The position numbers and the translations under genes were made by a program. 64,000 nt of DNA from CAYTGM01 sp964437365 (GTDB lineage Bacteria > Sumerlaeota > Sumerlaeia > SLMS01): the NCBI GenBank assembly GCA_964437365.1, contig CAYTGM010000019.1:1-64000 (forward strand). The letters run 5' to 3'. Below the pieces are notes generated by a model. It did not search any database. It was not told the origin of the DNA and was given only the letters and a program-made list of their open reading frames with translations. This document shows, in pieces, positions 17,866-27,235 of this stretch; the first letter of the stretch is position 1; each line of letters starts with the position of its first letter.

Positions 17866-19323
17866 TTAGAGTCCGTCGCAGGTTTCTACATTGGCGGAGG
17901 AATCGTACCCGAGTGTTGCGTGCGTCACTGAATCAACGCAGAACGTGAATGAAACACCACCTTTGGCGGTACCAGTCGTTGTCAGAACAACAACTCCTGA
18001 TCCGTTTGTCACGCCATTCTGAACTTCGGAGATATCTCCTGAGAAAGTACCACTCACTGTCGCATTCGAAACGGGAGTACCGTAATCGTCAACGATGGTT
18101 ACCGTGGCGCGGGCTGATTTGTTGCCCTTACTCTGGTTAACCAGTTCAGGAACGATTGAATCGACGTGTGTATCTGTCGGAGAAGGCGTTGGTGTCGGAG
18201 TTGGGGTTGGCGTTGGAGTTGGTGTGGGGGCTGCCTCTTTCGAGAACTTTAATGCATCGGCAATAACGACAGCTCCTACTCCATCATCACTGGTCAGCGC
18301 ATCAAGCGTAACAGAGGCATTCCCAGCCGCGAAGTTGTAAGTACCAAGTGATACCCATGCGAGGTTATTCGCTGTTTGATCAATAGATACCGTTGTCGTT
18401 CCACCAGAGTGATTGACATCATACTGAACGGTGGAGGATCTGTTAGTTCCCGCAACGTATATCACTGAGACCTCGTAATCGCCTGCTTCAGGAAGGCTGC
18501 CCGTCCACGTTGCGGTATTTGGGTCACCGACGGCGGCGAAACGATAGGTACCGCCGTTATAGCCAGTAGCACCACTGGTTGACCAGCCGCCACCTTCTGT
18601 ATAGGAAGGAGAGCCGTCGTCATTATCGACGATCACGTCAATCGTTGGAGTACCACCACCAACGATACGATTGTTAACCTCTGTACGTGCTTCACCACCG
18701 AAGTAGTCTGTACCGATATAAGGATTAAACATCAGGTCACCAGGACAGGCAGTCGACGAAACACTTCTATGCCCATCCAGGAAACCTACGGTGCCACCAC
18801 CGTAAGAGCTGCTGCCAAATCCATCAAAGGGATCAGGAATACGCCAGGCGATGAGGTCGTAAGTCGCATCACGATGCGCCTGGGTCGGTGCATGATTGTA
18901 GGGTGTATGAAAGTATCCCAGCATGGAAAAACCCATGGAGTTAGTGTTCACGCCGTCGTGAGCTCCGCGGGTGTTCTGGACAATTGATCCTTCACGTCCT
19001 TCAAAGCTGTTACCAAGTTTGTCCGTTAAGAAATTATAACCGACATCGCACCATCCATTAACGTCCATATGAAAATTCTGAACTGAACGCACAAGTGCTT
19101 CAGAATCAGCCTGACTTGTTGTATCGTAGTCATTGGCGCCAGCGGTATGGTGAATAATCGCGCGATCGAGGCTGGCGGAAGTTGAGATACTGCATTGTGG
19201 AGCGCGTGCATTCCAGCAGGCACGGTCACAGATGGTTGGTTGTGGAAAGTTACCTGCTCCGTAGACTGAAGAGACTCCCAGTCCCAGCACCGCCATCAGG
19301 GGGGTAATTTGATTAATTTTCAA
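17866..19323 (-). CDS. secreted N-acetylmuramoyl-L-alanine amidase with golvesin-like and Ig-like domains
   Basis: 485 residues from TTG 19323, giving a signal peptide (KINQITPLMAVLGLGVSSVYG). Residues about 45-215 are an Amidase_2/PGRP domain: RAIIHHTAG, WCDVGYNFL and DGHRSVSSTACPGD supply the zinc ligands. Residues about 230-360 form a golvesin C-terminal-like module (DNDDGSPSYTEGG, then YEVSVIYVAG and VIADALKFSK). A nine-repeat PT linker follows, then a Big_1-like Ig domain (about 390-480). The product should cleave peptidoglycan stems outside the cytoplasm, the extra domains providing wall or glycan binding. It probably has its own promoter in 19324-19600. Confidence 0.88.
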   Translation of the reverse strand: MKINQITPLMAVLGLGVSSVYGAGNFPQPTICDRACWNARAPQCSISTSASLDRAIIHHTAGANDYDTTSQADSEALVRSVQNFHMDVNGWCDVGYNFLTDKLGNSFEGREGSIVQNTRGAHDGVNTNSMGFSMLGYFHTPYNHAPTQAHRDATYDLIAWRIPDPFDGFGSSSYGGGTVGFLDGHRSVSSTACPGDLMFNPYIGTDYFGGEARTEVNNRIVGGGTPTIDVIVDNDDGSPSYTEGGGWSTSGATGYNGGTYRFAAVGDPNTATWTGSLPEAGDYEVSVIYVAGTNRSSTVQYDVNHSGGTTTVSIDQTANNLAWVSLGTYNFAAGNASVTLDALTSDDGVGAVVIADALKFSKEAAPTPTPTPTPTPTPTPSPTDTHVDSIVPELVNQSKGNKSARATVTIVDDYGTPVSNATVSGTFSGDISEVQNGVTNGSGVVVLTTTGTAKGGVSFTFCVDSVTHATLGYDSSANVETCDGL

Positions 19324-19620
19324 GGTTACTTCTCATCCTTTCGAATAGTTGACAGAATTCCAGGATCCTGTTTAATCGAGCGCTGACGCGTGGATGTATA
19401 CGGGGGTGAAGATATCCAAAGGTACGTCAGGGCAAGTCTGTCGTCCTTACTGACTCCTTTCTGGAAGTTTCTCCGTGGAGGCATTGATCGCCTTATCGAG
19501 AAAATCCCACCAGTATGAGGGCACTAAATTTTGATCACATAAGTACACATTCGATGCCAGTATGGAAATAACGCCAAACTGCCCAAAAAAGCAGCACCCA
19601 CGAAAGATAAAACGAAAACA

Positions 19621-19674
19621 GGGGTACAAATATCATTGTATCTACAAATTGGGGAACAATCATAGTTGTACCTC
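19621..19674. repeat. 19-bp imperfect inverted repeat
   Basis: Bases 19621-19639 match the reverse complement of 19656-19674 at 16 of 19 positions (core GGTACAA...TTGTACC), around a 16-nt centre. It could be a hairpin RNA, an operator or a remnant of a mobile element end. There is no T-run. Confidence 0.65.
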
Positions 19675-19764
19675 GGTGGCGGAGAGCCCCCTGAAAAGGT
19701 CCTGTCGATCCACCGCAACTTAGGATTTATCACCCAGAATCGATAGAGAGGATGCCGCAGCGTT

Positions 19765-19827
19765 GCCGGAGCGATGTCGGTCCGATGCCCATCGCTCCTG
19801 GATCGCTCCGACATCGCTCCGGCATCG
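19765..19827. repeat. 11-bp-period array, locus A
   Basis: Two inverted units (GCCGGAGCGAT 19765-19775 and GTCGGTCCGAT 19776-19786) are followed after four bases by three direct units (ATCGCTCCTGG 19791, ATCGCTCCGAC 19802, ATCGCTCCGGC 19813). The inverted pair and the last two direct units form a 22-bp inverted repeat with two mismatches. The same layout with other unit sequences occurs at 36457 and 50769. Confidence 0.75.
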
Positions 19828-20179
19828 TCCCTGGAAAGGTCTTGATGCGAAATCTCACCGTTAATGGCCCCACACCCAGAAAAGCCGATCAACAACCGGC
19901 CCCGCTTGTTCTCAGAGTCCCCCCGGACGAAACTCTTCATGAGACGCTCATCCGACTTACACGATATTGCATCGGCCATCAGAGTCGATAGATCGAAAAG
20001 GCGCATAATCTCCGTTGGCTCACCCCGCTTTCTCAAAAGGCCTGGAACATCCATCTCATCTCAGAAGTAACATTCCCTCTCGAACCTTCATCTTGCCCTC
20101 CTCTGCGTTTATGATCTGCCTTCAACCATAGACTCGTTCTCACGAACTCGACTCTCCACTACATGAAACGCACAGCATC

Positions 20180-21877
20180 TTGACCGATTATTCTCTCACG
20201 TCAGACTCCCCCACCGCAGAACAATCTGTAGAACCATGGCGCTACTTAGATCGAGGGCTCCTTGTTGCCCTCTCAGCCTGGGCCTGCTGGCGCTTCCTTC
20301 AGGTTTGCCTCGGATACTGGGTGTATACTGTAGATGATGCCTACATTACACTTCGTCAGGCAAGAAACCTCGTCGAAGGCTATGGCCTTGTCTATAATCC
20401 TGGTGGAGACATCGTTGAGTCATATACGAACCATCTGTTGTTTCTTTATCAGGCGGCTGTCTTATACATGGGATTTGACGGCCTGTTCTGGACAAAAGTT
20501 CTTGGGGTGCTCAGTGGCCTGGTGACTCTTTTTGCCAGCATGGGTATCGTCTATCAGTTGCTTAAGGCAGGAGGCGAGACCGAGGAAGATACCGATATTC
20601 CCATCTCAGGTTGCTCAGCCGCTGCGCTAATTTTATCTCTCAGCCCGATCCTTTTTTCCGGAAGTGTTTCTGGCCTGGAGACCTCGTTCTTCACGGCATT
20701 TGTCACCCTGAGCGCTCTAGCCATGTTGAGACTGTGTTTGTCGAAACCGGACAGGATAAGTCTTATCATCACTGGGACACTCCTCGGCCTTGCAACCTGG
20801 GTCAGGCCTGAAGGAATCGCCTGGGCCATCGGTTTTCTTCTCTTCAGCGGATTGATTCTCCATCGAAGTAAAGAGCCCCTCAAACCCATCCTCATCATAA
20901 CAGGAATAGTGCTGCTTTTCTGGCTGAGCCTGACCATTTATCGAATGATTGTCTTTGGGCATCCCTTTCCAAATACTTACTATGCGAAGATGGGACGACC
21001 TTTTTCCTCGCGGATTGCTGGGGGCATTGCATATACGCGTGAGTTCCTTTTTGCTTCCGGTGGGTGGATCCTAATGCTGCTGGGCATAACAGCAGTAGTC
21101 CTCTCGAAAGGCAAACAGCGCTGGCTGTCAGGGATGATGCTGGCAGCTGGAACATCTGGGGTGCTTCTGGCGGCCTATGAAGGTGGTGACTGGATTCCCT
21201 ACCTTCGCCTGATCTGTCCATCGACAGGTATTCTAACAGGGCTTGCTGTATTCGGTGTAATGGAAGCTGGGCGTCGTGTGCCGAAAGCTGGACCGGCATT
21301 ATGCCTGATCTTGCCGTTACTTATCTGGCAGCTATACTTTTATACATCGATGCAAGGCCTGAGAAATGCCGGTGCCGAGATACAGACAAGGATCTTTGGA
21401 TGGAATGACTCTCACAAACCCATGGGAATCTGGCTTGGAGAATGGAATGAAACTCACCGGGAGAAATACGGAGCACCGCTCAGTATCGCAATCGAAGACA
21501 TCGGTCTCGTTGGCTGGTATAGCGAGGCTAACATCGTCGACCTTGCAGGCTTGGCCGATCCGTACTGGGCTCACCTTCATTACGAAGACCCAGAGCAACT
21601 CTACCCTGCCGGGCACTTGCTCAACGAAAGAAACCCTGATGTAATCGTCATTGTCTCTGTCAGCGGGAATCGAGAAGAACCACTAAATGTCCCCTGGAGA
21701 ACAAACCGTGCTATCTATACGCACCCAGTCTTTGGGGAGAATTATATTCAAGTCGTCATGTTTACTCATAAAGACTATCCCAATGATGGCTTGTTCCTGC
21801 ATGTCTTTGCGAGGAAAGAGATCGCAACGGAGGCACCAGATGTTGAGCCACCGGCAGCAAGGGCGAGCGGTCGTTAA
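20180..21877 (+). CDS. polytopic membrane glycosyltransferase, GT-C fold
   Basis: 565 residues from TTG 20180; no strong ribosome site is visible but no better start exists. About ten hydrophobic segments span residues 25-400. The first extracytoplasmic loop carries YTVDDAYITLRQARNLVEGYG followed by a Y-N-P-G-G and ESYTN pattern, the acidic-pair motif and surroundings of lipid-linked-sugar-dependent GT-C enzymes (AftB/GT39-like). The C-terminal 170 residues form a soluble domain. It probably transfers a sugar from a polyprenyl-phosphate donor to an envelope glycan or protein; the acceptor is unknown. Confidence 0.78.
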   Translation: MTDYSLTSDSPTAEQSVEPWRYLDRGLLVALSAWACWRFLQVCLGYWVYTVDDAYITLRQARNLVEGYGLVYNPGGDIVESYTNHLLFLYQAAVLYMGFDGLFWTKVLGVLSGLVTLFASMGIVYQLLKAGGETEEDTDIPISGCSAAALILSLSPILFSGSVSGLETSFFTAFVTLSALAMLRLCLSKPDRISLIITGTLLGLATWVRPEGIAWAIGFLLFSGLILHRSKEPLKPILIITGIVLLFWLSLTIYRMIVFGHPFPNTYYAKMGRPFSSRIAGGIAYTREFLFASGGWILMLLGITAVVLSKGKQRWLSGMMLAAGTSGVLLAAYEGGDWIPYLRLICPSTGILTGLAVFGVMEAGRRVPKAGPALCLILPLLIWQLYFYTSMQGLRNAGAEIQTRIFGWNDSHKPMGIWLGEWNETHREKYGAPLSIAIEDIGLVGWYSEANIVDLAGLADPYWAHLHYEDPEQLYPAGHLLNERNPDVIVIVSVSGNREEPLNVPWRTNRAIYTHPVFGENYIQVVMFTHKDYPNDGLFLHVFARKEIATEAPDVEPPAARASGR

Positions 21878-21920
21878 CTGTTAGTACTATGGTCTCCGCA
21901 TCTTTGAGAGAGGGAATGAT

Positions 21921-22604
21921 ATGAAAAGTTTACTAAAGTTTCTTTCATATGCACTCCTTCTAGCTGTAACCTTCATGCTAACCCTATCGGTTCCCATGGG
22001 GGTTATCAAGAACGCGGAAGCCGGGGCTTATAATATAGGTATCATTTCTGGAGGCATGGCTCTTGTCATTGCAATCGGGTGTTTCGTCCTTTCTTATATA
22101 TTTTATGCCATCGCAAAGAACGAAAAGAGCTGGCTTCACTATACGGTGTTTTTGTGTTTTCTTCTTTTGGGGATTTTCAATTTCTTCTCTCTCAATTCAC
22201 GCGCGATCTGGGAATGGGGGCTTGAGAGAAGTGTTCGCGGTTATTTAGATAAAGAGAGTATCAGCGCTCTCTTCATGCAAGAGCTCGACCGCCTGAAATT
22301 GGATCCTGAATTGGGACAGACGGTTGTTTCGTATGAATGGAAGTCACTCGCCTCTGCTGGTGAAGAACCCCTTGAAGACTCAGTCTTTTCCGAACTATTC
22401 AGGAGATATGGTTCAAAGGGAAAGAGGTTGTATATAACACCGAATGGAGAATGCTATCTTCTTCTCGATGATGGCGGTGGGTTCACTTATCCCTGGGGGT
22501 TAGTTCTTTCTTCACCAGACTTTAATGAACAGCAGATTCCTCGTCCATACACACCAGAGAAAACACTCTCACCTGGTATTCACTTGTTCGATCTCAACAA
22601 TTAG
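21921..22604 (+). CDS. small membrane protein of unknown function
   Basis: 227 residues; ATG 21921 has GAGGGAA 6-7 nt upstream. Hydrophobic segments lie at about 6-26, 36-66 and 74-96, followed by a soluble C-terminal domain of about 130 residues (RGYLDKESISALFMQELDR, GKRLYITPNGECYLLLDDGG). No family recognised. It follows the glycosyltransferase by 43 bp and may be co-transcribed. Confidence 0.6.
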   Translation: MKSLLKFLSYALLLAVTFMLTLSVPMGVIKNAEAGAYNIGIISGGMALVIAIGCFVLSYIFYAIAKNEKSWLHYTVFLCFLLLGIFNFFSLNSRAIWEWGLERSVRGYLDKESISALFMQELDRLKLDPELGQTVVSYEWKSLASAGEEPLEDSVFSELFRRYGSKGKRLYITPNGECYLLLDDGGGFTYPWGLVLSSPDFNEQQIPRPYTPEKTLSPGIHLFDLNN

Positions 22605-22884
22605 CTCTGTCGAAGATGTTTCTGACCTCTCACCATGAATAAATCGTGGAACCAGAGAATCTCTTGATGAAGTTTTTGGTATGTGAATACTCGATTCCGT
22701 ACTACTGAATTACTCAGTGAATCTTGCTGCTTTGTGTTCGACAGGATTCTCGACATTCTTATTTCCTTCAGGACAGCAGTTTTCCACTCGATTCATTTTT
22801 TCATGCTGATTCATTCACCTTGCTTATCAAAAAGTTTCCTTTATCTTTTTCTGGAAATCTAAACGAGCAAGATCAGGAGGAGCA

Positions 22885-24072
22885 ATGATACCAGGAGTGA
22901 AGGGATATGCTAAGAGCTCTATTAAATGGGCACTCAGGCAATCATACTACCGTGATTCTGTTTCAAAACCAAAAGTTGAGGAGCGTCCGTTCCTCATCAG
23001 GTTCGATATCACAAACCGATGCAACCAGTGGTGTAAGAAATGTTTCTACCCTGCATATGCCGAGAGTGGAGTTCCAGGGAATCACATAACGGTTGATGAT
23101 TTCGGCAAGATTTCTGAGATGGTCCTGCCATATACTTACTACCTCCAGATTCCATTTGGTTTCGAGGCCCTCGTCCACCCTCAATTCGAAGAGATCCTTT
23201 CTATCGCAGACCAATATATAATTCCTAACACGGGCGTCTCCACCAATGGCAGTCTGCTTTCTGGCAAAAAGGCGGAAGCGATTCTCGAATCAAGGGTAAC
23301 AGCCGTTTCCATTTCCATCGATTCAATCGATCGTCATATCTATACGTTACTGAGGGGACGGGACCACCTTGATAAGGTCCTTCAGAACACAGAAGAGTTC
23401 TGTCGAGAAAAGAAACGTCGCCAGCAACAATGGCCAAACGTCATGTCCAATACGATCATTATGCGGTCAAACGTGAAAGTGCTGCCTGAGATTCTGAAGA
23501 AGATGATCTCCATCGGCGTTGATGAACCTCAATTTTTCCACTGTGAACCGATGAATCTTTCCAACGATGAGTCGATGCTCCATGAACCAGAGTTATGGAA
23601 TCAGATTCATGATGAGATGGGACAGATCATCAAGGATTTCCCAGGGCGAGTCTACCTCCCACCCAAATACCAGATGGGAAGTATTACTGCCGAGGGTAGC
23701 TATGATAAGAAGTTTACTCAGAATGAAGACATCAGTGAATTCGAGACTGCAGGAAGTCAGAACTTTCCGGACGAGGAGATCAATCCGTACCCGGAAGAGA
23801 CCCTTTGTGTCTGCCCCTGGATGGTCATGATTATAGACAGCTGGGGGAATGTCGCGCCGTGTGCTCATCGACCGGAACCGTATATGAACCTCTTAAGGGA
23901 TGGTCTGGATGGTGGTTTTAACTCTTTGAAGTACCTGAAGCTCAGAAAGTCCCTCCTGAAGGGAAAATATATGGGTGCCTGCGCCACATGCCACTCAAAG
24001 TCTTCCAGTTCTGATCCTCTCCGACGAAAAATCACGCGTTCCATTTCTACAAAAGAAGAAACGGGATTGTAA
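22885..24072 (+). CDS. radical SAM/SPASM enzyme
   Basis: 395 residues; the start is fixed by a strong AGGAGGAGCA just before ATG 22885. The radical-SAM cluster motif is CNQWCKKC (Cys 46, 50, 53) after FLIRFDITNR, and a C-terminal SPASM region (about 305-380) supplies further cysteines in LCVCPW, NVAPCAHR and GACATCHSK for auxiliary iron-sulfur binding. The family performs 5'-deoxyadenosyl-radical chemistry on peptides, sugars or other small molecules. The gene overlaps the downstream aminotransferase by one base (TAATG), so the two are translationally coupled and likely act on one substrate. No precursor peptide was seen nearby. The substrate is unknown. Confidence 0.9.
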   Translation: MIPGVKGYAKSSIKWALRQSYYRDSVSKPKVEERPFLIRFDITNRCNQWCKKCFYPAYAESGVPGNHITVDDFGKISEMVLPYTYYLQIPFGFEALVHPQFEEILSIADQYIIPNTGVSTNGSLLSGKKAEAILESRVTAVSISIDSIDRHIYTLLRGRDHLDKVLQNTEEFCREKKRRQQQWPNVMSNTIIMRSNVKVLPEILKKMISIGVDEPQFFHCEPMNLSNDESMLHEPELWNQIHDEMGQIIKDFPGRVYLPPKYQMGSITAEGSYDKKFTQNEDISEFETAGSQNFPDEEINPYPEETLCVCPWMVMIIDSWGNVAPCAHRPEPYMNLLRDGLDGGFNSLKYLKLRKSLLKGKYMGACATCHSKSSSSDPLRRKITRSISTKEETGL

Positions 24073-25343
24073 TGCAAAAGGTTAATAGTCAACTTCGTGA
24101 GGACTGGCAAAGTGGCCATACTCTGCTGCCAGGTATCCTTCCCCCTTTTGATGAAAAGACCTGGGAACTGGTGTCCGAAGTTGCTCCGATATACTCTCTT
24201 GAGGGAAAGGGAGCCAGATTTTTCGATTCCCAGGGAAGGGACTATATAGACTGGGTCATGGGCTGGGGCAGCTGTATTCTTGGTCACGGAGATGAAGAGT
24301 ATGTGAATCATCTTTCAGATTCTCTCAAAAAGGGGACTTTGCTCCCCTGCCCCCCAGACATGACAGTAAACGTTGCTCGATTACTTTGTAGCCTTATTCC
24401 ATGTGCAGAGAGTGTCTATTTCGGAAAGAATGGCAGTGATGTCTGTACGGCTGCCGTTCGACTGGCTCGACTTCACACTGGACGAAACAAGATCGCCGTA
24501 TGCCGAGGACATTTTCATGGGTTCCATGACTGGTTTGCTCCGGCACTTGGTTGGGTTGGCGGACTCCCTGAACATTCGCATGAAGGGCTCGTTTATTTTG
24601 ATTACAACGACTTGAGCTCAGTGGAAGAGGCCTTCCGAAAAGAGCGAAATCAGATCGCCGCAGTAATTCTCGAGCCAATGCGTGATATTTATCCTGAAGA
24701 AGGGTTTCTCAAATCACTGAAAGGGCTCGCTCACGGCTATGGGGCACTCCTGATATACGATGAGATAGTGACAGGCTTTCGCCTCTCCAGAGGCGGCGGA
24801 CAAGAACTCTTTGATGTGCTGCCTGACCTCGCATGTTTTGGGAAGTCAATCGCCGGAGGGTTACCCCTCTCGGCACTGGTGGGACCGGCGGAACTCATGA
24901 AGAAGTGCTACGCCACCTTTTCCTCCATGACCTATCAGCTCGAGAGAACGGCCCTCTCGGGTGCAGAATTTACGCTCAACCTTTTTGCAGAGTCTGGGGC
25001 ACTGAACAAGCTAGTTGAAACTGGTAAAGAATTACAGCAAAGAGTGAATGATGCCTTTGAAGGCGAATCGATACCTTTGCAACTGGTCGGACATCCTTCT
25101 CGTCTTACCATCAGCTATACGGGAGACAATGCAGATCACTCAAAAGAACTCATCACTTTGCTCATTCAGGAATTGATGCGGGCAGGGGTTCATACGAACG
25201 GTAGTTTTCTTCCATCCCTCGCTCATTCATCAAAGGAAGTCGAAGAAACGATTCAGGCAATTGAAAGTGCTGTACCGTTATTGAGGAAGGGACTGGATCA
25301 TCAGATAAGGGATTATATCATCTTCCCTTTCGATATTATCTAG
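24072..25343 (+). CDS. class III PLP aminotransferase, glutamate-1-semialdehyde aminomutase-like
   Basis: 423 residues. Fold-type I PLP features are visible: GSDVCTAAVRLARLHTGR, RGHFHGFHDW, the Asp in YDEIVTGFRLSRGG, and the Schiff-base lysine in FGKSIAGGLPLSA (about residue 257). This branch contains HemL-like aminomutases and sugar/amine transaminases. Being coupled to a radical SAM enzyme, it is probably a secondary-metabolic or envelope-sugar transaminase rather than HemL itself; the N-terminal 45 residues differ from HemL. It converges on the metallophosphoesterase gene with 15 bp between stops. Confidence 0.85.
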   Translation: MQKVNSQLREDWQSGHTLLPGILPPFDEKTWELVSEVAPIYSLEGKGARFFDSQGRDYIDWVMGWGSCILGHGDEEYVNHLSDSLKKGTLLPCPPDMTVNVARLLCSLIPCAESVYFGKNGSDVCTAAVRLARLHTGRNKIAVCRGHFHGFHDWFAPALGWVGGLPEHSHEGLVYFDYNDLSSVEEAFRKERNQIAAVILEPMRDIYPEEGFLKSLKGLAHGYGALLIYDEIVTGFRLSRGGGQELFDVLPDLACFGKSIAGGLPLSALVGPAELMKKCYATFSSMTYQLERTALSGAEFTLNLFAESGALNKLVETGKELQQRVNDAFEGESIPLQLVGHPSRLTISYTGDNADHSKELITLLIQELMRAGVHTNGSFLPSLAHSSKEVEETIQAIESAVPLLRKGLDHQIRDYIIFPFDII

Positions 25344-25358
25344 CCCCTTCAGAAGCAA

Positions 25359-26927
25359 TTATTCGATAGTAATAATCCGCTCTTCCATGTACGTACGATC
25401 ATGAGGGAGATCCGCCTTTACTTCGATGAATGTTGCTCCCACTTTCTTTGGCGCACTCAAACTCCCTTTCCACAAGTGAGGTGTATCACCTCTGATCCCG
25501 GGAAGCTTTCTGCCTGGAAGAGATTCATATTCCTTCTCCTGGCTTTTGAGTTTCTGAAAGTAAGGATCTTTACCCGGTGTCTGTACAAGCGTCACCCACT
25601 CGTCTTCGCCAGCGAACCTGGCCTTCACAGTCGAATACTTTGAACCGGCGAAAAGATTAACAGTCACCGGAACTTTCGCAGATGTTCGGACACGCTCCGG
25701 AGCAAAGATTGTCATTTGATGATCGGCTGGTCGACGGGCGGCTTTAAATTGAGTTGAATATTTGTCTCCGGATAGCGTCATAATCGTATAGCCGTTGGGA
25801 GCACCATCACGCATGGTTGTATGAGGGATTCCCTCTTCATCGGGCACACCCGACCACCAGCTACCGGAGACAGTAACATTGATTATGTGATGATGTTCCT
25901 TAGCGCCTTTCCAACCGTCTTTCTGACCGAGGAATTGGTGCTCCTGGAAGTGCGTGTGTCCCGAAATGGAAATACAATTTTCAAGAGGTTCAAGAAGTCT
26001 GAACAATTGCCTTCTGTCTGCCGAGACCCAGCCAGCTGTCAGGGGTATATGCATGAGTACGACGACCATCTGGTCTCTCTCGATCAACTCAAGATCGTTC
26101 TGAAGGAAGACGAGTTGCTCAGGACCAAGCCCCCCTCGATATTTTGTATTTTTGTCATTTCTCTCAGAAACAGGATAGTAATTCACATCATCAAGAACGA
26201 TAAAGTGAACCCCTGCATAATCGAAGGAATAATAAGGAGGACCGAAGAACCGTTCAAAAGTTTCATCTGAATAGCGGTCGTGGGTAGCGTCGAAATTAAT
26301 GTCATGATTACCAAGTACATTGTACCAGGGGATTCCGATCCGTGCTATAGACTGGCTTAAGAGAGGAAACAGATCAAGGTCATCAAAGAGGATATCACCT
26401 AGGGTAACTCCGAATGAAGCGTCAGCTCCAATGAGCTCCTCAATTATATCGTGCTGTATATATTGGATTTCCTTCACATTTCTTGGCTGTGTGTCAGCGA
26501 ACAGGAGAATCTTAAATTCTTCTGGCTCCGTAACTTTTCGGAGTGGAAAGTCCACGCTGTTCGGAAGTGGACCAGTCGGTTCGACACCAGCGTATTTAAG
26601 TTCAGGTGATCCACTGGGTTTATGATTGTAATAGAACTGAGGCAGATTTTCCTCATTGAGAGGAACCTGATATCCATCAGGTTTGATGACAAATAGAATC
26701 GTATCATCCGTTACGGGCAGCTCATAGGCTCCGTTAGCGTCAGTCTCAATGATCTGCATTCCATTGGAAACACGGACCCCTGCCACTCCTGCTTCTTCGG
26801 GATCATATTTTTGATTTCCATTTGTATCTTCAAAGACAATCCCTTTGGCTGACTGAGCCGCGAGATGTTCTACGCTGCCTGCAACTGCAAGGACTGCGAG
26901 CGAAACCTTGATGTAGTTCTTGACCAT
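25359..26927 (-). CDS. secreted calcineurin-like metallophosphoesterase
   Basis: 522 residues from ATG 26927, which begins a signal peptide (VKNYIKVSLAVLAVAGSVEHLAAQ); the frame extends ten codons upstream. Residues about 25-110 are an SdrD_B/MetallophosN-like domain (VFEDTNGNQKYDPEEAGVAG). About 145-365 is the metallophosphoesterase: FADTQP, GVTLGDILFDD, LGNHDINFD, HIPLTAGW and SGHTHFQEH provide the two-metal ligands. About 370-520 is a MetallophosC-like beta domain. It probably removes phosphate from a secreted or periplasmic substrate. It is divergent from the DeoR gene. Confidence 0.87.
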   Translation of the reverse strand: MVKNYIKVSLAVLAVAGSVEHLAAQSAKGIVFEDTNGNQKYDPEEAGVAGVRVSNGMQIIETDANGAYELPVTDDTILFVIKPDGYQVPLNEENLPQFYYNHKPSGSPELKYAGVEPTGPLPNSVDFPLRKVTEPEEFKILLFADTQPRNVKEIQYIQHDIIEELIGADASFGVTLGDILFDDLDLFPLLSQSIARIGIPWYNVLGNHDINFDATHDRYSDETFERFFGPPYYSFDYAGVHFIVLDDVNYYPVSERNDKNTKYRGGLGPEQLVFLQNDLELIERDQMVVVLMHIPLTAGWVSADRRQLFRLLEPLENCISISGHTHFQEHQFLGQKDGWKGAKEHHHIINVTVSGSWWSGVPDEEGIPHTTMRDGAPNGYTIMTLSGDKYSTQFKAARRPADHQMTIFAPERVRTSAKVPVTVNLFAGSKYSTVKARFAGEDEWVTLVQTPGKDPYFQKLKSQEKEYESLPGRKLPGIRGDTPHLWKGSLSAPKKVGATFIEVKADLPHDRTYMEERIITIE

Positions 26928-27235
26928 GAATGTACCTGCTCTCCTGAAAAAAATCATAATTGAACGTCCGATTCGGACAGGACTGACAACCCATGATCAT
27001 GTTTGAAGTGAATGCGCACCTGAAAAGTCAGAATTTTCCTTAAAATCGATAGATTTCACTCTATCGTCACAAGATTTTGGTTCGCGAGCCTCCTTTCCAA
27101 CATATAACCCAACAAAAAATCTGGGGGAGACCTCACTTTCCGAGTGACTTCGCTTGCGAACTTGTGAATAATGATGATTACTTTTGGTTGTTTATGAAGA
27201 CAGATACGCCATTTCCGGGATAATTGATCAAATAC
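26928..27235. other. divergent promoter region, metallophosphoesterase / DeoR
   Basis: About 308 bp. A CGATAG...CTATCG inverted repeat (8-nt gap) lies at about 27045-27064. No -35/-10 pair stands out. It is a candidate site for DeoR autoregulation only by position. Confidence 0.4.

Larger units (their letters stand above)
19324..20179. other. 856 bp intergenic region with two inverted-repeat structures
   Basis: Lies between divergent genes. Open frames here (for example minus 19524-20054) overlap the repeats and lack protein-like features. It contains a 19-bp imperfect inverted repeat (19621-19674) and an 11-bp-period array with inverted units (19765-19827). The remainder must contain promoters for the amidase and the glycosyltransferase, which could not be pinned down. 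Confidence 0.6.

Noticed and set aside
18181..18232. Tandem PT-encoding repeats in the amidase gene as a CRISPR or phase-variation array
   Set aside because: They encode an in-frame Pro/Thr linker between folded domains, common in secreted multidomain proteins.
19524..20054. Minus-strand frame of 176 codons in the 19.3-20.2 kb gap
   Set aside because: It runs through the inverted repeats and 11-bp array, has no ribosome site or domain, and shows unnatural composition.
24072..25343. Assignment of the aminotransferase as hemL (glutamate-1-semialdehyde aminomutase)
   Set aside because: The motifs fit the branch, but coupling to a radical SAM/SPASM enzyme and a divergent N-terminus argue for a different substrate.
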